Source: Asterella californica
Lineage: Eukaryota; Streptophyta; Marchantiopsida; Marchantiales; Aytoniaceae
Assembly: GCA_036924285.1 (NCBI GenBank)
Contig: JAYKYS010000002.1
Coordinates: 44,469,501 to 44,533,500 of the forward strand
Direction of reading: 5' to 3'
Length of the DNA: 64,000 nt
In this document: positions 1 through 10,371 of the stretch, piece by piece
Position numbering within the stretch: position 1 is the stretch's first letter
How the letters are laid out: each line of letters opens with the position of its first letter
Program-made: the position numbers and the translations under genes
Notes under the pieces: generated by a model
What the model was told of the DNA's origin: nothing
What the model saw: only the letters and a program-made list of their open reading frames with translations
The model's database searches: none

Positions 1-2330
1 TTCTTCAGCTCTTTCTTCGATTGAGTCTTTATGGGCGCTTCTTCTGCCTTTCGCTTGGTCTTGAAAGAGTTTCTGGTGTCCACTTTACAAACCCAAGTTT
101 CTTCTGGTGGCCATCCTTCATCTCCAGCGGCTTTCCATTCTTCCAAGTCTACCTTGTGCAGTTGAGCTTCTCCAGGACGTTCTGTTTTGGGATCAAAGCG
201 AACCCCTCTCTTCTCTGCGGGTGGGTTAGTACAATCTGCTGTGGCATGTCCTGGCTGATGACATTTTGCACACAGTGCTACATAGCCTAGATGCTTCTTC
301 GGATGTGGACAATTGGGTGACCAATGTTCTGTACTACCACAATTGAAACAAGACCCATGGGGTGGTGGTTTATTGGCTCCTGCTGGAGTCATTAAGTGTT
401 TCTGAGACACATTTTGTGCCCTCTCTCTTGGTACAAATCTAGAAATGGATATGGGTTGGATAGGGGTTATCGGAGAAGGTTGAGGAGGTCTGGGAGATTG
501 GGGTGGTGTTGCTTGTGGTATGGACTGTACTCCATACACATCATCTGGAGTCTCTATAAAGAATGAACTATAATATGACTCGAATGCGGGTGCCCATTCT
601 ACATGTGATGCTTGAAATGACCTTGCGTTTGTACACTCTGTATTGGCATGCCCTTGTTTCCCACAGGTCGTACACCATAAGCTCGGTCGTGATGCCGAAG
701 GTGACTTCCTCCTGTCAGGAGTCCCTATCATCTGCACTTTCAGATCCGCAAACCCTTTTATCATCTCCTCCATGAGTTGATTACTATCTCCCTTTTTCTT
801 CCCCTTCTTTTCCTTCGAGCTTTTCTTTTCCTTGGACGAAGAACTACGTTTCATTCTTCGTTCTTCTTCGCTCGAAGAAGATGAACTCGCCGATGAAGAC
901 TCTTCGGCTTCGGCCGAAGAAGACTCATCGTCAGAAGATTCCTCGGAGGAAGAAGGTTCTCTGCGACCCTTCTTCTGCTTCTTCCTCCGAGTCGTTTTAC
1001 CTTCCTTCCTTTCTCTCTTCCCTTTCTTCTTCCCTTTTATCCATCCTCCTTTACTTCCGAGGGTGGACGCTTCAAATGCTTCTGCTGAAGCAACAACCTC
1101 TTCGATGGCATCCATCTTTCCTCTGCGACACCAGATCTCCATCTCAATCGGTAAGCCTGTAACTAGCCATTCTGTGGCTTGATCCATAGAGTATGGGTTG
1201 GCTGTACCCATCCTCGGTATTCTGTCCAGTAGATTGTAGAATCTTTGAACATAATCTTTTAAGCTCTCTTTCTTTCCTCTGATCAGTCTGGTCAGCTTTC
1301 CTAAAACTTGACGATTGTACCCAATTTCCCGGAATCGCTCTAGGAACTTTGTCCTCAGCTTGTCCCAAGTATCGATGTCTCCTGGTACTCTATTTGCATG
1401 ATTGTACCAGCTGCGTGCTCTTTTCCTGAGAAGACTCGGAAAGATTCGCAGCCGATCTGGTTCAGCATCTTCCTTATTAGTGACAGATACAGATTCAAAC
1501 AATTTAATATAAGCATCTGCATCCTCATCGTCATCTGAAGATCCTCCTCTGAACTTTGGGTAACCATGTTTCGTGATAGGTTGGCCTGCCATACTTCGAA
1601 CAAAAGGAGCCCTTGGAACTTGAGTTGCTATCTTGGCAGGGGCTCGAATCGGCGCTGGTACTGCAGCTTGAACGAGGACAGCAGGGGCAATACCCGCAGC
1701 AGCAGCTGCTTGGGCTTGTCTCTTCTTGAATATGGACGGTCCTGTGGTTGGCTGTAAGTAAGGAGCAGCGCTGTCTTTCTGAGTCACTGGAGTTAACGGA
1801 AGGATTTCCCGCACCAGTGCTTGAGGAATAAGTTCCTGCGCCTGTAAAAGTTCCACTAAGGTAGTAACAGCTTCTACTGCCTTAGTCGCAGCTTCTTCAT
1901 TCGAAGAAGTAAACTGGTCTTGATCTGCAGAAGTACTTCCTATCTCTGGGTCAGGAGTAAACAACTGCGGATATAAAACGGTATTGACTTCGGGGAAAGG
2001 TTTCCACCCCACTTCACTTTCTAGATGTTCGTTCTCAGCACTTAGCCGAGTGGTAACTTCTTCGAAGTCAAGTTCTCTTTGAGCAGATTCGAAAGGGGTT
2101 GGAGGTAATGACTTTGGTGTCCGGGGTGAACTTGATTCACCAAGACTTGGTTCCTTCCTCTTCCATTCTTTTGAGTTAGGTGTTCTCCAACCTCGTTCTC
2201 TCTTCTTATGCTCTTCTTTCAACCGACGAGCTTCTTCCAGAATCTGTTCTCGATATTCTGCTCGTCTTTCTCGCCTCCTGTCTCTCTCAGATTGCACGTT
2301 TCCAGGAGGATCAGGCTTGCCCGTCGACAT
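1..2330 (-). CDS. Gag polyprotein of element A, N-terminal 776 codons (partial)
   Basis: An ATG at 2330-2328 opens a frame that I translated codon by codon through the capsid region and checked by frame phase further down; it runs off position 1. The N-terminal about 250 residues are charged and proline-rich. A retrotransposon gag (capsid) domain follows at about 1600-1130, including a DTWDKL segment at 1373. Then come a Lys/Arg tract, a Ser/Glu/Asp-rich linker (about 1000-830), and three CCHC zinc knuckles: CTTCGKQGHANTEC from 674, CFNCGSTEHWSPNC from 350, and CAKCHQPGHATADC near 270. Gag packages element RNA into cytoplasmic particles. The start lies about 50 bases after the primer site, as expected. 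The C-terminal end and any fused protease are outside the window. Confidence 0.85.
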   Translation of the reverse strand, partial: MSTGKPDPPGNVQSERDRRRERRAEYREQILEEARRLKEEHKKRERGWRTPNSKEWKRKEPSLGESSSPRTPKSLPPTPFESAQRELDFEEVTTRLSAENEHLESEVGWKPFPEVNTVLYPQLFTPDPEIGSTSADQDQFTSSNEEAATKAVEAVTTLVELLQAQELIPQALVREILPLTPVTQKDSAAPYLQPTTGPSIFKKRQAQAAAAAGIAPAVLVQAAVPAPIRAPAKIATQVPRAPFVRSMAGQPITKHGYPKFRGGSSDDDEDADAYIKLFESVSVTNKEDAEPDRLRIFPSLLRKRARSWYNHANRVPGDIDTWDKLRTKFLERFREIGYNRQVLGKLTRLIRGKKESLKDYVQRFYNLLDRIPRMGTANPYSMDQATEWLVTGLPIEMEIWCRRGKMDAIEEVVASAEAFEASTLGSKGGWIKGKKKGKRERKEGKTTRRKKQKKGRREPSSSEESSDDESSSAEAEESSSASSSSSSEEERRMKRSSSSKEKKSSKEKKGKKKGDSNQLMEEMIKGFADLKVQMIGTPDRRKSPSASRPSLWCTTCGKQGHANTECTNARSFQASHVEWAPAFESYYSSFFIETPDDVYGVQSIPQATPPQSPRPPQPSPITPIQPISISRFVPRERAQNVSQKHLMTPAGANKPPPHGSCFNCGSTEHWSPNCPHPKKHLGYVALCAKCHQPGHATADCTNPPAEKRGVRFDPKTERPGEAQLHKVDLEEWKAAGDEGWPPEETWVCKVDTRNSFKTKRKAEEAPIKTQSKKELK

Positions 2331-2378
2331 ACATGTCTCTGGACTTCTGTTCACTGATCTTGGATAATTTCAGCATTC

Positions 2379-2399
2379 GCATCCCCGGCAGCGGCGCCA
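2379..2399 (-). other. Primer-binding site (tRNA-Asp type)
   Basis: On minus the sequence begins TGGCGCCGCTGCCGGGGA, matching the complement of the 3' end of plant tRNA-Asp except for about one base. It sits 21 bases after the LTR end, where minus-strand DNA synthesis of an LTR retrotransposon is primed. It fixes the orientation of element A and shows that the LTR ends near 2421. Confidence 0.8.
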
Positions 2400-3166
2400 A
2401 AATTTATTCAGTCTTCTATATGTAACACACAAGAAAACCAAAAGATGCTCGAAAGTAGTAATTTAAGGATCGAACCCACAGAGATGCAAGTAAAGATCAT
2501 CCAAAAGTAGTAAACACATGACAAAGGTGATTCTTTATAGTTGTCTTTTATTCTCACGGGCAGAAATCAGTCCCGGTAGAGATCAAACTCAGATCTATCC
2601 AACAAGACAGAGTTGATAATCCTGACAAACAAACATAACAGGTACTGAACAGGTCAGGGACCTCAAGAAACAGATGAACAACAGAGAAACAGAGCCACAG
2701 ACGGAAATGTCAAACGAGGAAGTACTGCTGAAGTGCTACTAAGTAGCCTCTAACACCATAAACGCTAAGTATCTTCACACTAAGTTACTTTCACTACTAC
2801 TGTTCTCGGAAAACTCTGGCGAAGAAGACTCTTCTTCCGCCGAAGTACCAGACTGAACTTCTTAAGTGTTCCACCAAAGAACAACTTCTTCCGAACTCAA
2901 CTTCGCCCAAGAACGTCTTCGTAGGAAACTAACTCCGCAGATGCTGGTCTATTCTCAGTCTTCGCCGTAAACGTTCTACTCTGATTTCAAATGTCAACAG
3001 CAAATTCTTCGGCACCCAGACTAATTCCTACCACAGCAAACTACGATACTTCGTAGGTAAATCTTTCGCAGAAGACAAAACACTCAATGGCTCCGTAAAC
3101 TCAGGAAATAGAAAACTCAAAAAAATGATAAAACACATAGAGGTCCTGAATACGAACAACACAACG

Positions 3167-3174
3167 CTTATATA
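3167..3174 (-). promoter_or_regulatory. TATA box of LTR A
   Basis: TATATAAG on minus lies just downstream of the LTR frame and upstream of the presumed transcription start. The solo LTR D has TATATAAGCG in the matching place (38061), which supports a conserved promoter. Everything before it, including the ORF, is therefore U3. Confidence 0.6.
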
Positions 3175-3205
3175 CAGATTTTCCCGAAGATGACGGATCT
3201 TCTTC

Positions 3206-5146
3206 CTAAGAAGTCGGGCGTACTTCTGGACCATCGGATGAAGGTCCTATGTCCGAAACGACACCAGAAACGACACCGCTTCCTATCGCTAACTCTCTAC
3301 CTATCTCACACACTGAGAACTCTACGGTTGCTCTAACCTCCCTAAGCTCTCTAACTACTCGCTGTCCTAACCTAGCTACCCGGTTCCTAGCTGAAGTACC
3401 CTCCGCATCTGCAGCTAAGAACTCCTCTCTAACCTGGCGAAGAAATCCCACTTCTTCGGTGTCTAGCTCAACGGCGAAGTAGTTCTTCAGCACCGGCTCG
3501 ACCCTACTCCGAAGTTGAGCACTTAGCTCCTCGGCCTTGATTGTGCGTCGCTTCAGATCCTCGATCTCCTGCGTCATCTCCGCGACAACATCCAGGTTCC
3601 TATCCCGTTGAAGTCGTACCTCGTCCAACTCCTTCTTCATCAAAGACAGAACTTTCTCATGCTCGTTGTCGCGATCAATCTTCTGCCGAAGAAGCTCCTC
3701 CTTCTCTGATGTCACAGTCTTCAGTTCATCGGTCCTCGTCTGCGCCTCCTTCTGGGCCATGACAAGAGCTGCTCGCAAATTCTCCTTCTCTTCCTTCCAG
3801 TTACCTCGGCCGAAGTGCATCGTCTGCACCAACTCCGCGAGATTCAGCTTCCGTCCGACTACTTCCTCGTATGTTCCTCGGTTCCCTTCTAAGCTATACA
3901 GCAAGGGTGCGACCACCTCCTGGATGTACTTCGCCGAAGAGGTAAGTTGTTCAATCTCTCCTATCGTCGATAAAGAAAGAGTAGTCTTCGGTGTAGTGTC
4001 CATGCTCTTCTCTGTGCGAGGAGTGTCTCCTTCATCCGCTTCCTCAATCACTTCTTCGTCCACTGGCTGATCATCGGCGCGGACGGTCCTCGTCATCTTC
4101 ATCTTCTTCCGAGACTTCTGTATAGACCTCGGCGTCTCCTCGAGAGGTTTCTTCCTTCCACTCCTGCGAATTGGAGGAGATATCTCGACTACATCTTCGT
4201 CCTCGGCTGGAGTAACTGCTTCGGGCGTCTTCTCTGGAGTTGGCGTTGAAGTCGATGCCTCGTTCTTCTTCGTTACCTCCACTGCTACTTCGGCTTGTGT
4301 TCCTTCGGTCTCGACTTCGTCGAAGAACCTCTCGAGTTGTACATCCCGCGCTGGAGTCTGTACCACCTGAAATTCATCATCCTCGGCAGCTGCGGTAAAA
4401 CCTAACTTCGTCTGCTGCTCGTCAGATAGCAACCCCATCCCCATATAGAACACCGATACAAAGGGTCCAATGTATGCCAAGTCATTCGCATTCCAAAGTT
4501 TCAGCACATGTCGGTGGATGATCCTCGCCCAATGTGCTCTTCGTCCGGCGAAGAGCTGCTCGATGAAGTTGATTTGCCAATTCGACAAGTATGTCGTTCT
4601 TCGTGGCTTGAAGATCGCCATAATCGCATCGGCTACTTCTCTCTTCTTCGGATCGCAGTAATCGCTTGTTCGATAGCCGTTCCTCCCTAGAGGTAACTCC
4701 TTGAACAAATTCGGGAAGGTCTTCACTGCTTCGGGCGAAGCAGCGGCAGACGTGGTATCAAACAGAAGATCACCCTCTCGACCTGCATCGTCAGTTCCCA
4801 AGACAGCGGACCAGTGAGCTTCGGTCCAGTTATTCGGTCGTCCATAGTGCTCATCGGCCGGATGCTGCTTGCAAATCTTCAGCTCATGCACCAATTTGGA
4901 GGAGACCATCCCCCACCAAGGAAGTAAGAGGAACGCTAGTCCCATTTCCTCAAGCTCCTTCTCATAGCGACGAAGAGCCGCTCGATTAACTTCAAACGAT
5001 CGGAGCCTCGGCGGCTTAGCCGTCTGCATTCTGCGCATCCCCAGGATCACTGCAACGATCTTCGCTACAAACGGATTCTTCGCTGCAATCTCTTCCTCGT
5101 CCGTAACTGACGTACTTCCTCGCGAACTGGCTTCCTCGCCGGTCAC
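3206..5146 (-). CDS. U3-encoded coiled-coil protein of element A (LTR ORF, up to 646 codons)
   Basis: I do not recognise a named family. Residues about 24-250 form a globular module with GRPNNWTEAHW (102-112), GRNGY...DPKKRE (155-170), a WQINFIEQLF segment (190-199) and an AYIGPF...YMGMG segment (224-238). The same motif order appears in the LTR frames of B and C. Residues about 290-400 are acidic and Thr/Pro-rich with basic patches (RRSGRKKP, KSRKKMKM) that could be nuclear signals. Residues about 430-560 look like a long coiled coil, followed by a conserved C-terminal block shared with D. The first codon shown is GTG directly after a TGA; the first ATG is at 5038, giving 610 residues. The frame ends 32 bases before the LTR TATA box, so it lies in U3 and would be at the 3' end of genomic RNA. 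Confidence 0.75.
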   Translation of the reverse strand: MTGEEASSRGSTSVTDEEEIAAKNPFVAKIVAVILGMRRMQTAKPPRLRSFEVNRAALRRYEKELEEMGLAFLLLPWWGMVSSKLVHELKICKQHPADEHYGRPNNWTEAHWSAVLGTDDAGREGDLLFDTTSAAASPEAVKTFPNLFKELPLGRNGYRTSDYCDPKKREVADAIMAIFKPRRTTYLSNWQINFIEQLFAGRRAHWARIIHRHVLKLWNANDLAYIGPFVSVFYMGMGLLSDEQQTKLGFTAAAEDDEFQVVQTPARDVQLERFFDEVETEGTQAEVAVEVTKKNEASTSTPTPEKTPEAVTPAEDEDVVEISPPIRRSGRKKPLEETPRSIQKSRKKMKMTRTVRADDQPVDEEVIEEADEGDTPRTEKSMDTTPKTTLSLSTIGEIEQLTSSAKYIQEVVAPLLYSLEGNRGTYEEVVGRKLNLAELVQTMHFGRGNWKEEKENLRAALVMAQKEAQTRTDELKTVTSEKEELLRQKIDRDNEHEKVLSLMKKELDEVRLQRDRNLDVVAEMTQEIEDLKRRTIKAEELSAQLRSRVEPVLKNYFAVELDTEEVGFLRQVREEFLAADAEGTSARNRVARLGQRVVRELREVRATVEFSVCEIGRELAIGSGVVSGVVSDIGPSSDGPEVRPTS

Positions 5147-5606
5147 TCACAAATTGGCTTCCTCGCCCGAAACTGATGTACTTCGGCGTTCGGTAAACGC
5201 GGCTCTCTGCGCCCTGCTATCGCTCGCTCTGGGAATTAGTAAAAGAGTAAAGTAAACAATTTGTTACCTTGCTTATATCCCGCGATAGGCTTTCCTGCAC
5301 GTGCCGAAGTTAGGGTTTTTCTCTTGACGACTGACATTCTTCAGTCGGCTGTAACTTCGTCGTTCGGTCTCCGTTTGCCTCGCACAACATACCGTTAGAA
5401 AGGTCTTCGCCCGAGGAATTCATCTATGAGAAAATCATCTTTCAGTGTCTCCATAGATTCGATAAATTCCTCCAGAACTGAGATTCTTCTCTAAACTTCT
5501 AATTAACACTATTCTACTCATATCGGTTATCTTCTATCATCTATTCTTCTTATTTACTTTACAACTAATCAATTAATTAACAAAAACGAAAAACCAAGGC
5601 TTCACA

Positions 5607-5905
5607 ACATACACCTCTTGTCGATCTATAAACTTATCAATTACATCATAAAGCTCCTTGGAGCTCACTCCCACCACTCTATCTACATCATCTATAGAAC
5701 TTTCTACTATAGATTTCAACTCCCCTATAGTATCTACCAAATACTGCTCTTCAAACACTCCAGATATATATTCATCTCCTGCTAACTCTCCACTGTCCCA
5801 CAAAGATTGCTGTACACACTTCACATGTTGCCTCTCAAACCTCTTCAGATTCTCAACCTTCCTATAACACACTGACCCACATGCCGTCAATCCGTCGTGG
5901 GAAGG
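5607..5905 (-). pseudogene. Remnant of the H/F-family polyprotein (linker between protease and RT)
   Basis: A minus frame 5890-5573 encodes a helical segment (for example SGVFEEQYLVDTIGELKS, SSKELYDVIDKFIDR). It resembles the region of element F at 18160-17969 (FEEFMSVQSVVGWLDSVS, HSRRIYEEVV). In F this lies between protease and reverse transcriptase. The frame runs into LTR A at 5606, and the other end abuts LTR fragment E, so this is a target-site remnant between insertions. No function is expected. Confidence 0.45.
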
Positions 5906-6919
5906 GATCTTCCACCCCGTAAGATGAGAAGAGCAGCATCTTCTCGTGCGCAGAAGCAGAAGATCACAGTGGTAGAAGAGGCATCTTTGCCTCTGGAAGA
6001 CAAGGAAGACACCTCCGATCGGATTGTGGAGATGAACCTGTCTTCCGCGAGAAGAAGGTTGGAGGAGTTCAGCGCCTTCTTCTATTCAGAGATTCAGTCA
6101 GCTATGGAGTTGGTGGAGAAACACACGAGGGCTCAAGAGAAGCAACTGCGACATGGATACGTTTGCGCACCCTGATGCAGCAAGAAGAAGTCCAGAAGAA
6201 CGTGGAAGCACTAGAAGTCAACCTCCGCACCGCGAAGAAGCTCGCAGCGAAGTACAAGACGGATGCAGCCGCCTCTGCCAAGGAGTCAGCACAGCTGAGG
6301 AACAGCAACCAGGAGTTGCAGGCACGTCTACAGCAGCGTGACCAAGAGGTTCTACGGGTCAGGGGTAAGATCACCACCCTCGCAGAGGAGAAGACAACGT
6401 GGAAGACACTGCAGGAAGCCGCAAAAGCGCAGGCTACAGCAGAGAAGACGTAACGGGAAGCAACCGGAGCTCACGCGCAGGGATTGCTTGCACAGACGAT
6501 GGAACCACTTCGCAAGAAGTTCAACTTCACCGCGGGTTGGAAGCTTCTCATCATAGCTAAGGAGTGGGATGACGAATCCAGAGCGATGCTAGTGGAGTGC
6601 AAGGAGACAAGAAGAAGAGTTGTCTTCCCAGGTGTTTCGAGTGGAGGAGACGATTTCCGCGGACCACTGCGAGGTCACCATGGCTCCCAACGTCGAACCA
6701 GTATCGCAGAAGAGCGAAGAAGCGCAGGTCGACTCAGCTTCTCAGAAGACGCTTCCATCTTCCGAAGCCGCACTAGCTGAACCAGCCACGAATGTTGAGG
6801 AGGAAGTCACCTCGGTGACACCCGAGGTATTTGAACGGCTTCCCACCTTATCAGAAGCCGCGTTAGGAGTTCAGGTAGGGGCAGATCAGGAGGAGATCGC
6901 ATTCGAACAATTAGAGTAG
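5897..6919 (+). pseudogene. LTR-encoded coiled-coil protein, broken copy in E
   Basis: Frames 5897-6175, 6163-6453, 6484-6780 and 6620-6919 together cover the C-terminal half of the family-2 LTR protein. A basic start (PPRKMRR) leads into LPLEDK...MNLSS.RRLEEFSAFFYSEIQ, a coiled coil, and a C-terminal block EEEVTSVTPEVFE.LP.LSEA. Frameshifts and an in-frame TAA near 6451 break it. The C-terminal block is kept in the same frame in B and C. No intact protein can be made from this copy. Confidence 0.7.
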
Positions 6920-8490
6920 ACAACAAGCACAGAAGACAAGTTGACTTGTCTAAACTTAGTAGGAACTGAATTTGCTATCTTAGGAGGTGGCAGTTTTCAA
7001 TGTAATTTTAGAAGACTACCCATGTGGCAAAATAGGCAGCGCAGGAGTAGCAAAGTAGATGACTAAACCAAGACAGGGAGCCGATTGCATGTGAGGTGGT
7101 GGCCTTCTGACAGCGTCTCATCTCCTAGATTGCAAGTGAGGACTGGAGAGGAACTCCCCCTGCGCATCAAGGTGGTAGTATAAGTTCGAAGGCAGAGTAT
7201 GATTCAATGCGCACTAAACACATTAGACTCATTGTGAATACAATGCATACACACTACACCCGATGTTAGAGACATACGAATAGATTGGGATTACACCGGA
7301 GGGGTCTACATTCTTCTGTTGCCAGCAATGGTTCGAAGATGTAGATGGAGATAGTGGACAGTTTAGAGCAAGGAACGGCATCCTCGTGTAGTCCTGTTAC
7401 TAAGCTGGTGTGCCGAGGAGTAGGAGCAGGACGTAGAGGGAGTGAGCTTCCCAACACCAATGTGTCTTCTTCTCGGAGAATGGATTTTGGATTTGAGTGC
7501 AGAAGCTTTGTCTGTGTCTTTTGGACAGTGGGTTTCCTCGAATTCACACCCAATTGTGCATGGGAAGCCTTCTCTTTGAGTGGCGGTGATTGTTAGAAAT
7601 TGTGTAGAGTCTAAGCTTGTCTTATCCAGTGGAGCACTTAGGATCCACGTACGGATGGTCCTATGGGTAAGCGATCCCAGAAGACGACAACGACAGAAGA
7701 AGAAAGAAGCCTTCTTTCCACAACAGAAGACGACATCCTCAAGTAGAAGACTGTATAACTGTAAGCGAATTTGTTGTCTTCCTCCTCAAATTACTACAAG
7801 CAAGGATGGCTTGTTAGTCAGGATCCAGACTAGAAGCTTGTCGGAGTCTTAATCTCTCGTTTTCATCTTGTTTTCTCTTGTTTGGATTTTCCCTTCTTCC
7901 GCATCTTCTCTCATCTTCCCATCTTCCTATATTCTTCTAGTGAGCTTCCGAGACTTCTATTGAGCTTCCGTGAAGGTGAATGTCGTTGTAGTACGACATG
8001 TAGACCGTTTCCGTAGGCAGAAGCATGGGAAGGCTACAGGGGCATACACCATATGATTGATCTAACCCGTTGGGACTTGGAAGAGCAATGTGCGACATAC
8101 GTTGCTAGTTCAACTTCTATGAAGCATGAGCAGTCTTCTAGAGGTGTGAGAAGCCGAGTTGAACCCCCAGAAGCCAAGAATTGCTTCAAGAAGACCGTGT
8201 TGAGAAGACTGGAAGAAGTGATCTGGAAGCAGGATGCGTCTTCCCGAGCTTCCTTGTAGATAAGTGTGTGATATTTTAGGTGGTAGTTGTTTGTTTAGGT
8301 CCAGAGCACCTTCTGAAGGGTCTAGAAGCCGTGTGGTTTTGTGAGAAGACTAGATTTCTAGGTAAAACCCGTGTGGTTGTGTGTTTGAACAGATCTTAGA
8401 ACTTAGAGCATCGATACTTGTGCAAATCCTCTGTGAGAACGATCTCTTGTATACTAAATGAGCAAAAAGGAGAAATCTTGCATCACTATC
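5906..8490 (+). repeat. E: 5'-truncated family-2 long LTR (3' part)
   Basis: Starting near 5906 this plus-strand stretch is collinear with the minus strands of B (14440 to 11599) and C (about 21280 to 18420): the same LTR frame C-terminal half, then the same non-coding part, ending CACTATC where B and C end CACTACA. It lacks the first about 3 kb of the LTR, so it is a truncated copy. A possible TATA (GTATAAGT) lies near 7179. The right end abuts a remnant of element H's LTR at 8491. Confidence 0.75.
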
Positions 8491-8900
8491 GACAGCAGGG
8501 GGTAGCTTAACTAGGGGCTTACCTTTTAGGTAAATAAACTTGCGGTGGGTTTTGATGGAGACTTTTACATAGAACTGATAGAGGAGAAAGAAGACGCGCG
8601 CAGGAGAGAGAAGGGAGATTTTTTGACGATTGAAGATTTTGATGGTGGAGTCGACATTGAAATAAAGTTTATTTGAGTCTTGAAAGACCTATTTGAGTAT
8701 GAGTGTTTGATTTGTATTTGGTGGACGCAAGAGGCAGAATTTAGAGTTCTCATCGTCTACAACAATCTGTTTTTCTTTTTGATCTTTCTCCTGATCGTTC
8801 ACAGTCGGGAGGTCCGTCCTCTCCAAGGAAGACTCTTGCCACGACATCTGGTTCTTCCACTGAGAGCTATTGGGGTGATTGATTTGGAAAATTGACTAGA
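8491..8900 (+). repeat. LTR/leader remnant of element H
   Basis: The stretch begins GACAGCAGGGGGTAGCTTA and includes TACCTTTTAGGTAAATAAA. A related stretch (GACAGCAGGGGGCAGCTTA, then CTTTTAGGTTAAGTACTTGCG) occurs at about 60550-60610, in the LTR-like region L. It directly precedes the gag start at 8909, as an LTR end plus leader would. E appears to have inserted into or deleted its 5' part. I could not identify a clear primer-binding site. Confidence 0.45.
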
Positions 8901-8908
8901 TTGAGAAG

Positions 8909-10371
8909 ATGGATCACAGTGCTGATGTACAAGGTGTGGCTGCTGCTCAAGGTGCTCCTGTTCAAGGGACTCCTAGTCATGATAGAATTAGCTCTCAAGG
9001 AGGACCTACCGAGGTTCCAACAACAACAGCACAGCCTGCTATAGACCCATCTCAGATTCTTCAAGCGTTGACTGTCCTGATTTAACGACAACTTGCAATT
9101 GGAAGAGCTGAGCAGAAATCCACAAAGGTGTTACAAGCAATTATTGGTCGATGTGGGCAATTTGATGAAAGAGACGTTACTAGGTACCTGCGGGAGTATG
9201 TGGGTGAGATGGAGTTGGTCAGTGCACCTGAAGTTGAGATAATTTTGAGCTTTGAATTGACTGTTGTCCTTGAGCTGAGAGAGAAGGTGAGAAATTTACA
9301 GAGAAGATATCTAGGTGCGTGGACTCTGTTCGAACGTGCATTAAGAGAAGAATTTTTAGAGGAGGATTCTGAAAGAATCACCAGAAGAACCCTCATGGAC
9401 TGGATAGAGCATCAGCCTGGACGTTCCATGGGATTGAATGAAGTAATTCTTGAATTTGAGAAGAGGTACCCTCAGCTTTCTGGTTTAGAAAGATTGACGC
9501 TGGATGCTAGGAAGACGGAGTTATTCTTAGGTGCTCTGGATGAGTTTACAGCAGATAGATTTTGTTTCATGTTAGCTGATCGTGGAGCTGAGGGGGGAGT
9601 TACATCAGATTGGAGAAGAGTGGAGGAAGTTGTATCTACTCTTGCTAGACAACGTCGTGGTAGGATGGCAGTGCAACTAGAGACCTTGCCGGAGCAGAGA
9701 GTAGCTCCTCAAGCTCAAGTAGTTCTTCTTATAATACCTCAGGCATCTATAGTGATTCCTCAAGCACCTGTGGTGGTTTTCCAAGCGGTTCCTCAAGCGC
9801 CTGCAGTATCTATCCCAGCACAGAGAGGACCTAGACAGCAGTAGCGACCTGTTGAGAACCGAAATCAAAATAACCTGATTGAAGAGCTCACTCAACAGTT
9901 GAGAGATTTGAGGGTTGAGATGACCGATTTGAGGAGAGACCAACGACCAGTTGCACCAGGTGCTCGATCTGTAGGAGGGACCTTTACCAGGAGATGTATT
10001 TGGTGCGACAGTCCATTCATCTCAGAGGAGACTGTCAAGACTTAGCGGTTGTCTTGCGGGAGGGTGTAGTCAATTATCAGAATAATAGATTGTATCTAAC
10101 CGTCAGTGGGTAACCTCTGAACACATATTTTGAAAGAGGAGGAATGAGGAGTTCCCTTCCAGCACTTACTAGTGTGAACACTACATTGATGATTGCGGGT
10201 TCTGCGGAAGCTGATGTATATACTGGAAAAGTTGAGGTGTGCTCTAACCCAACTATGGTTGAGCAGGCTACTGAGGTCTCAGTTGAAATGATGAAGAGAG
10301 GTGCAGAAAGCATTAGGAGGGCTACTGGGTGGAGAGATCTAGTAGATGCAACTTCTATTCGAGTGTTTTTA
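8909..10371 (+). pseudogene. Gag of element H, broken
   Basis: An ATG at 8909 opens a Gln/Ala/Pro-rich N-terminus with an in-frame TAA at 9083. The same frame continues to 9844 with a helical capsid-like region (YLREYVGEMELVSAPEVE, RYLGAWTLFERALREEF, FLGALDEFTADRFCFML) and a repetitive Pro/Gln/Val tail. A zinc knuckle starting CIWCDS near 9992 loses frame by one base before its His. After it, frame 10144-10371 continues the polyprotein (SIRRATGWRDLVDATSIRVF). At 10372 the reading jumps into the minus-strand RNase H end, which is the inversion junction. The gene is dead. Confidence 0.7.

Larger units (their letters stand above)
1..5606 (-). mobile_element. Element A: long-LTR retrotransposon, 5' part, cut by window edge
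   Basis: Read on minus, the order is LTR (5606 to 2421), short spacer, primer-binding site (2399 to 2379), then a gag frame running off position 1. This is the 5' end of an LTR retrotransposon; pol and the 3' LTR would lie left of the window, so the superfamily is inferred as Ty3/gypsy from gag style and the tRNA-Asp-type primer site. The LTR starts TGTGAAGC and ends GTTACA on minus; solo LTR D at 36824 starts and ends the same way. The target-site duplication cannot be checked because the left end is missing. The gag frame and the LTR frame are both open for hundreds of codons, so this is the least decayed copy of its family here. Confidence 0.85.
2421..5606 (-). repeat. 5' LTR of element A (3.2 kb, contains an ORF)
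   Basis: On minus it starts TGTGAAGCC at 5606 and ends GTGTTACA at 2421. Both ends, and the first about 300 bases rich in TTAATTAATTG-type sequence, match solo LTR D (36824-39671). It contains the open frame 5146-3206, then a TATA box at 3174-3167, then the transcribed R/U5 part. The DNA is dense in CTTCG/CGAAG pentamers. An LTR of more than 3 kb holding a 640-codon frame is unusual. Confidence 0.8.

Noticed and set aside
832..1182. Plus-strand Glu/Ser-rich gene
   Set aside because: It is the complement of the Ser/acidic linker of the minus-strand gag and has no motif of its own.
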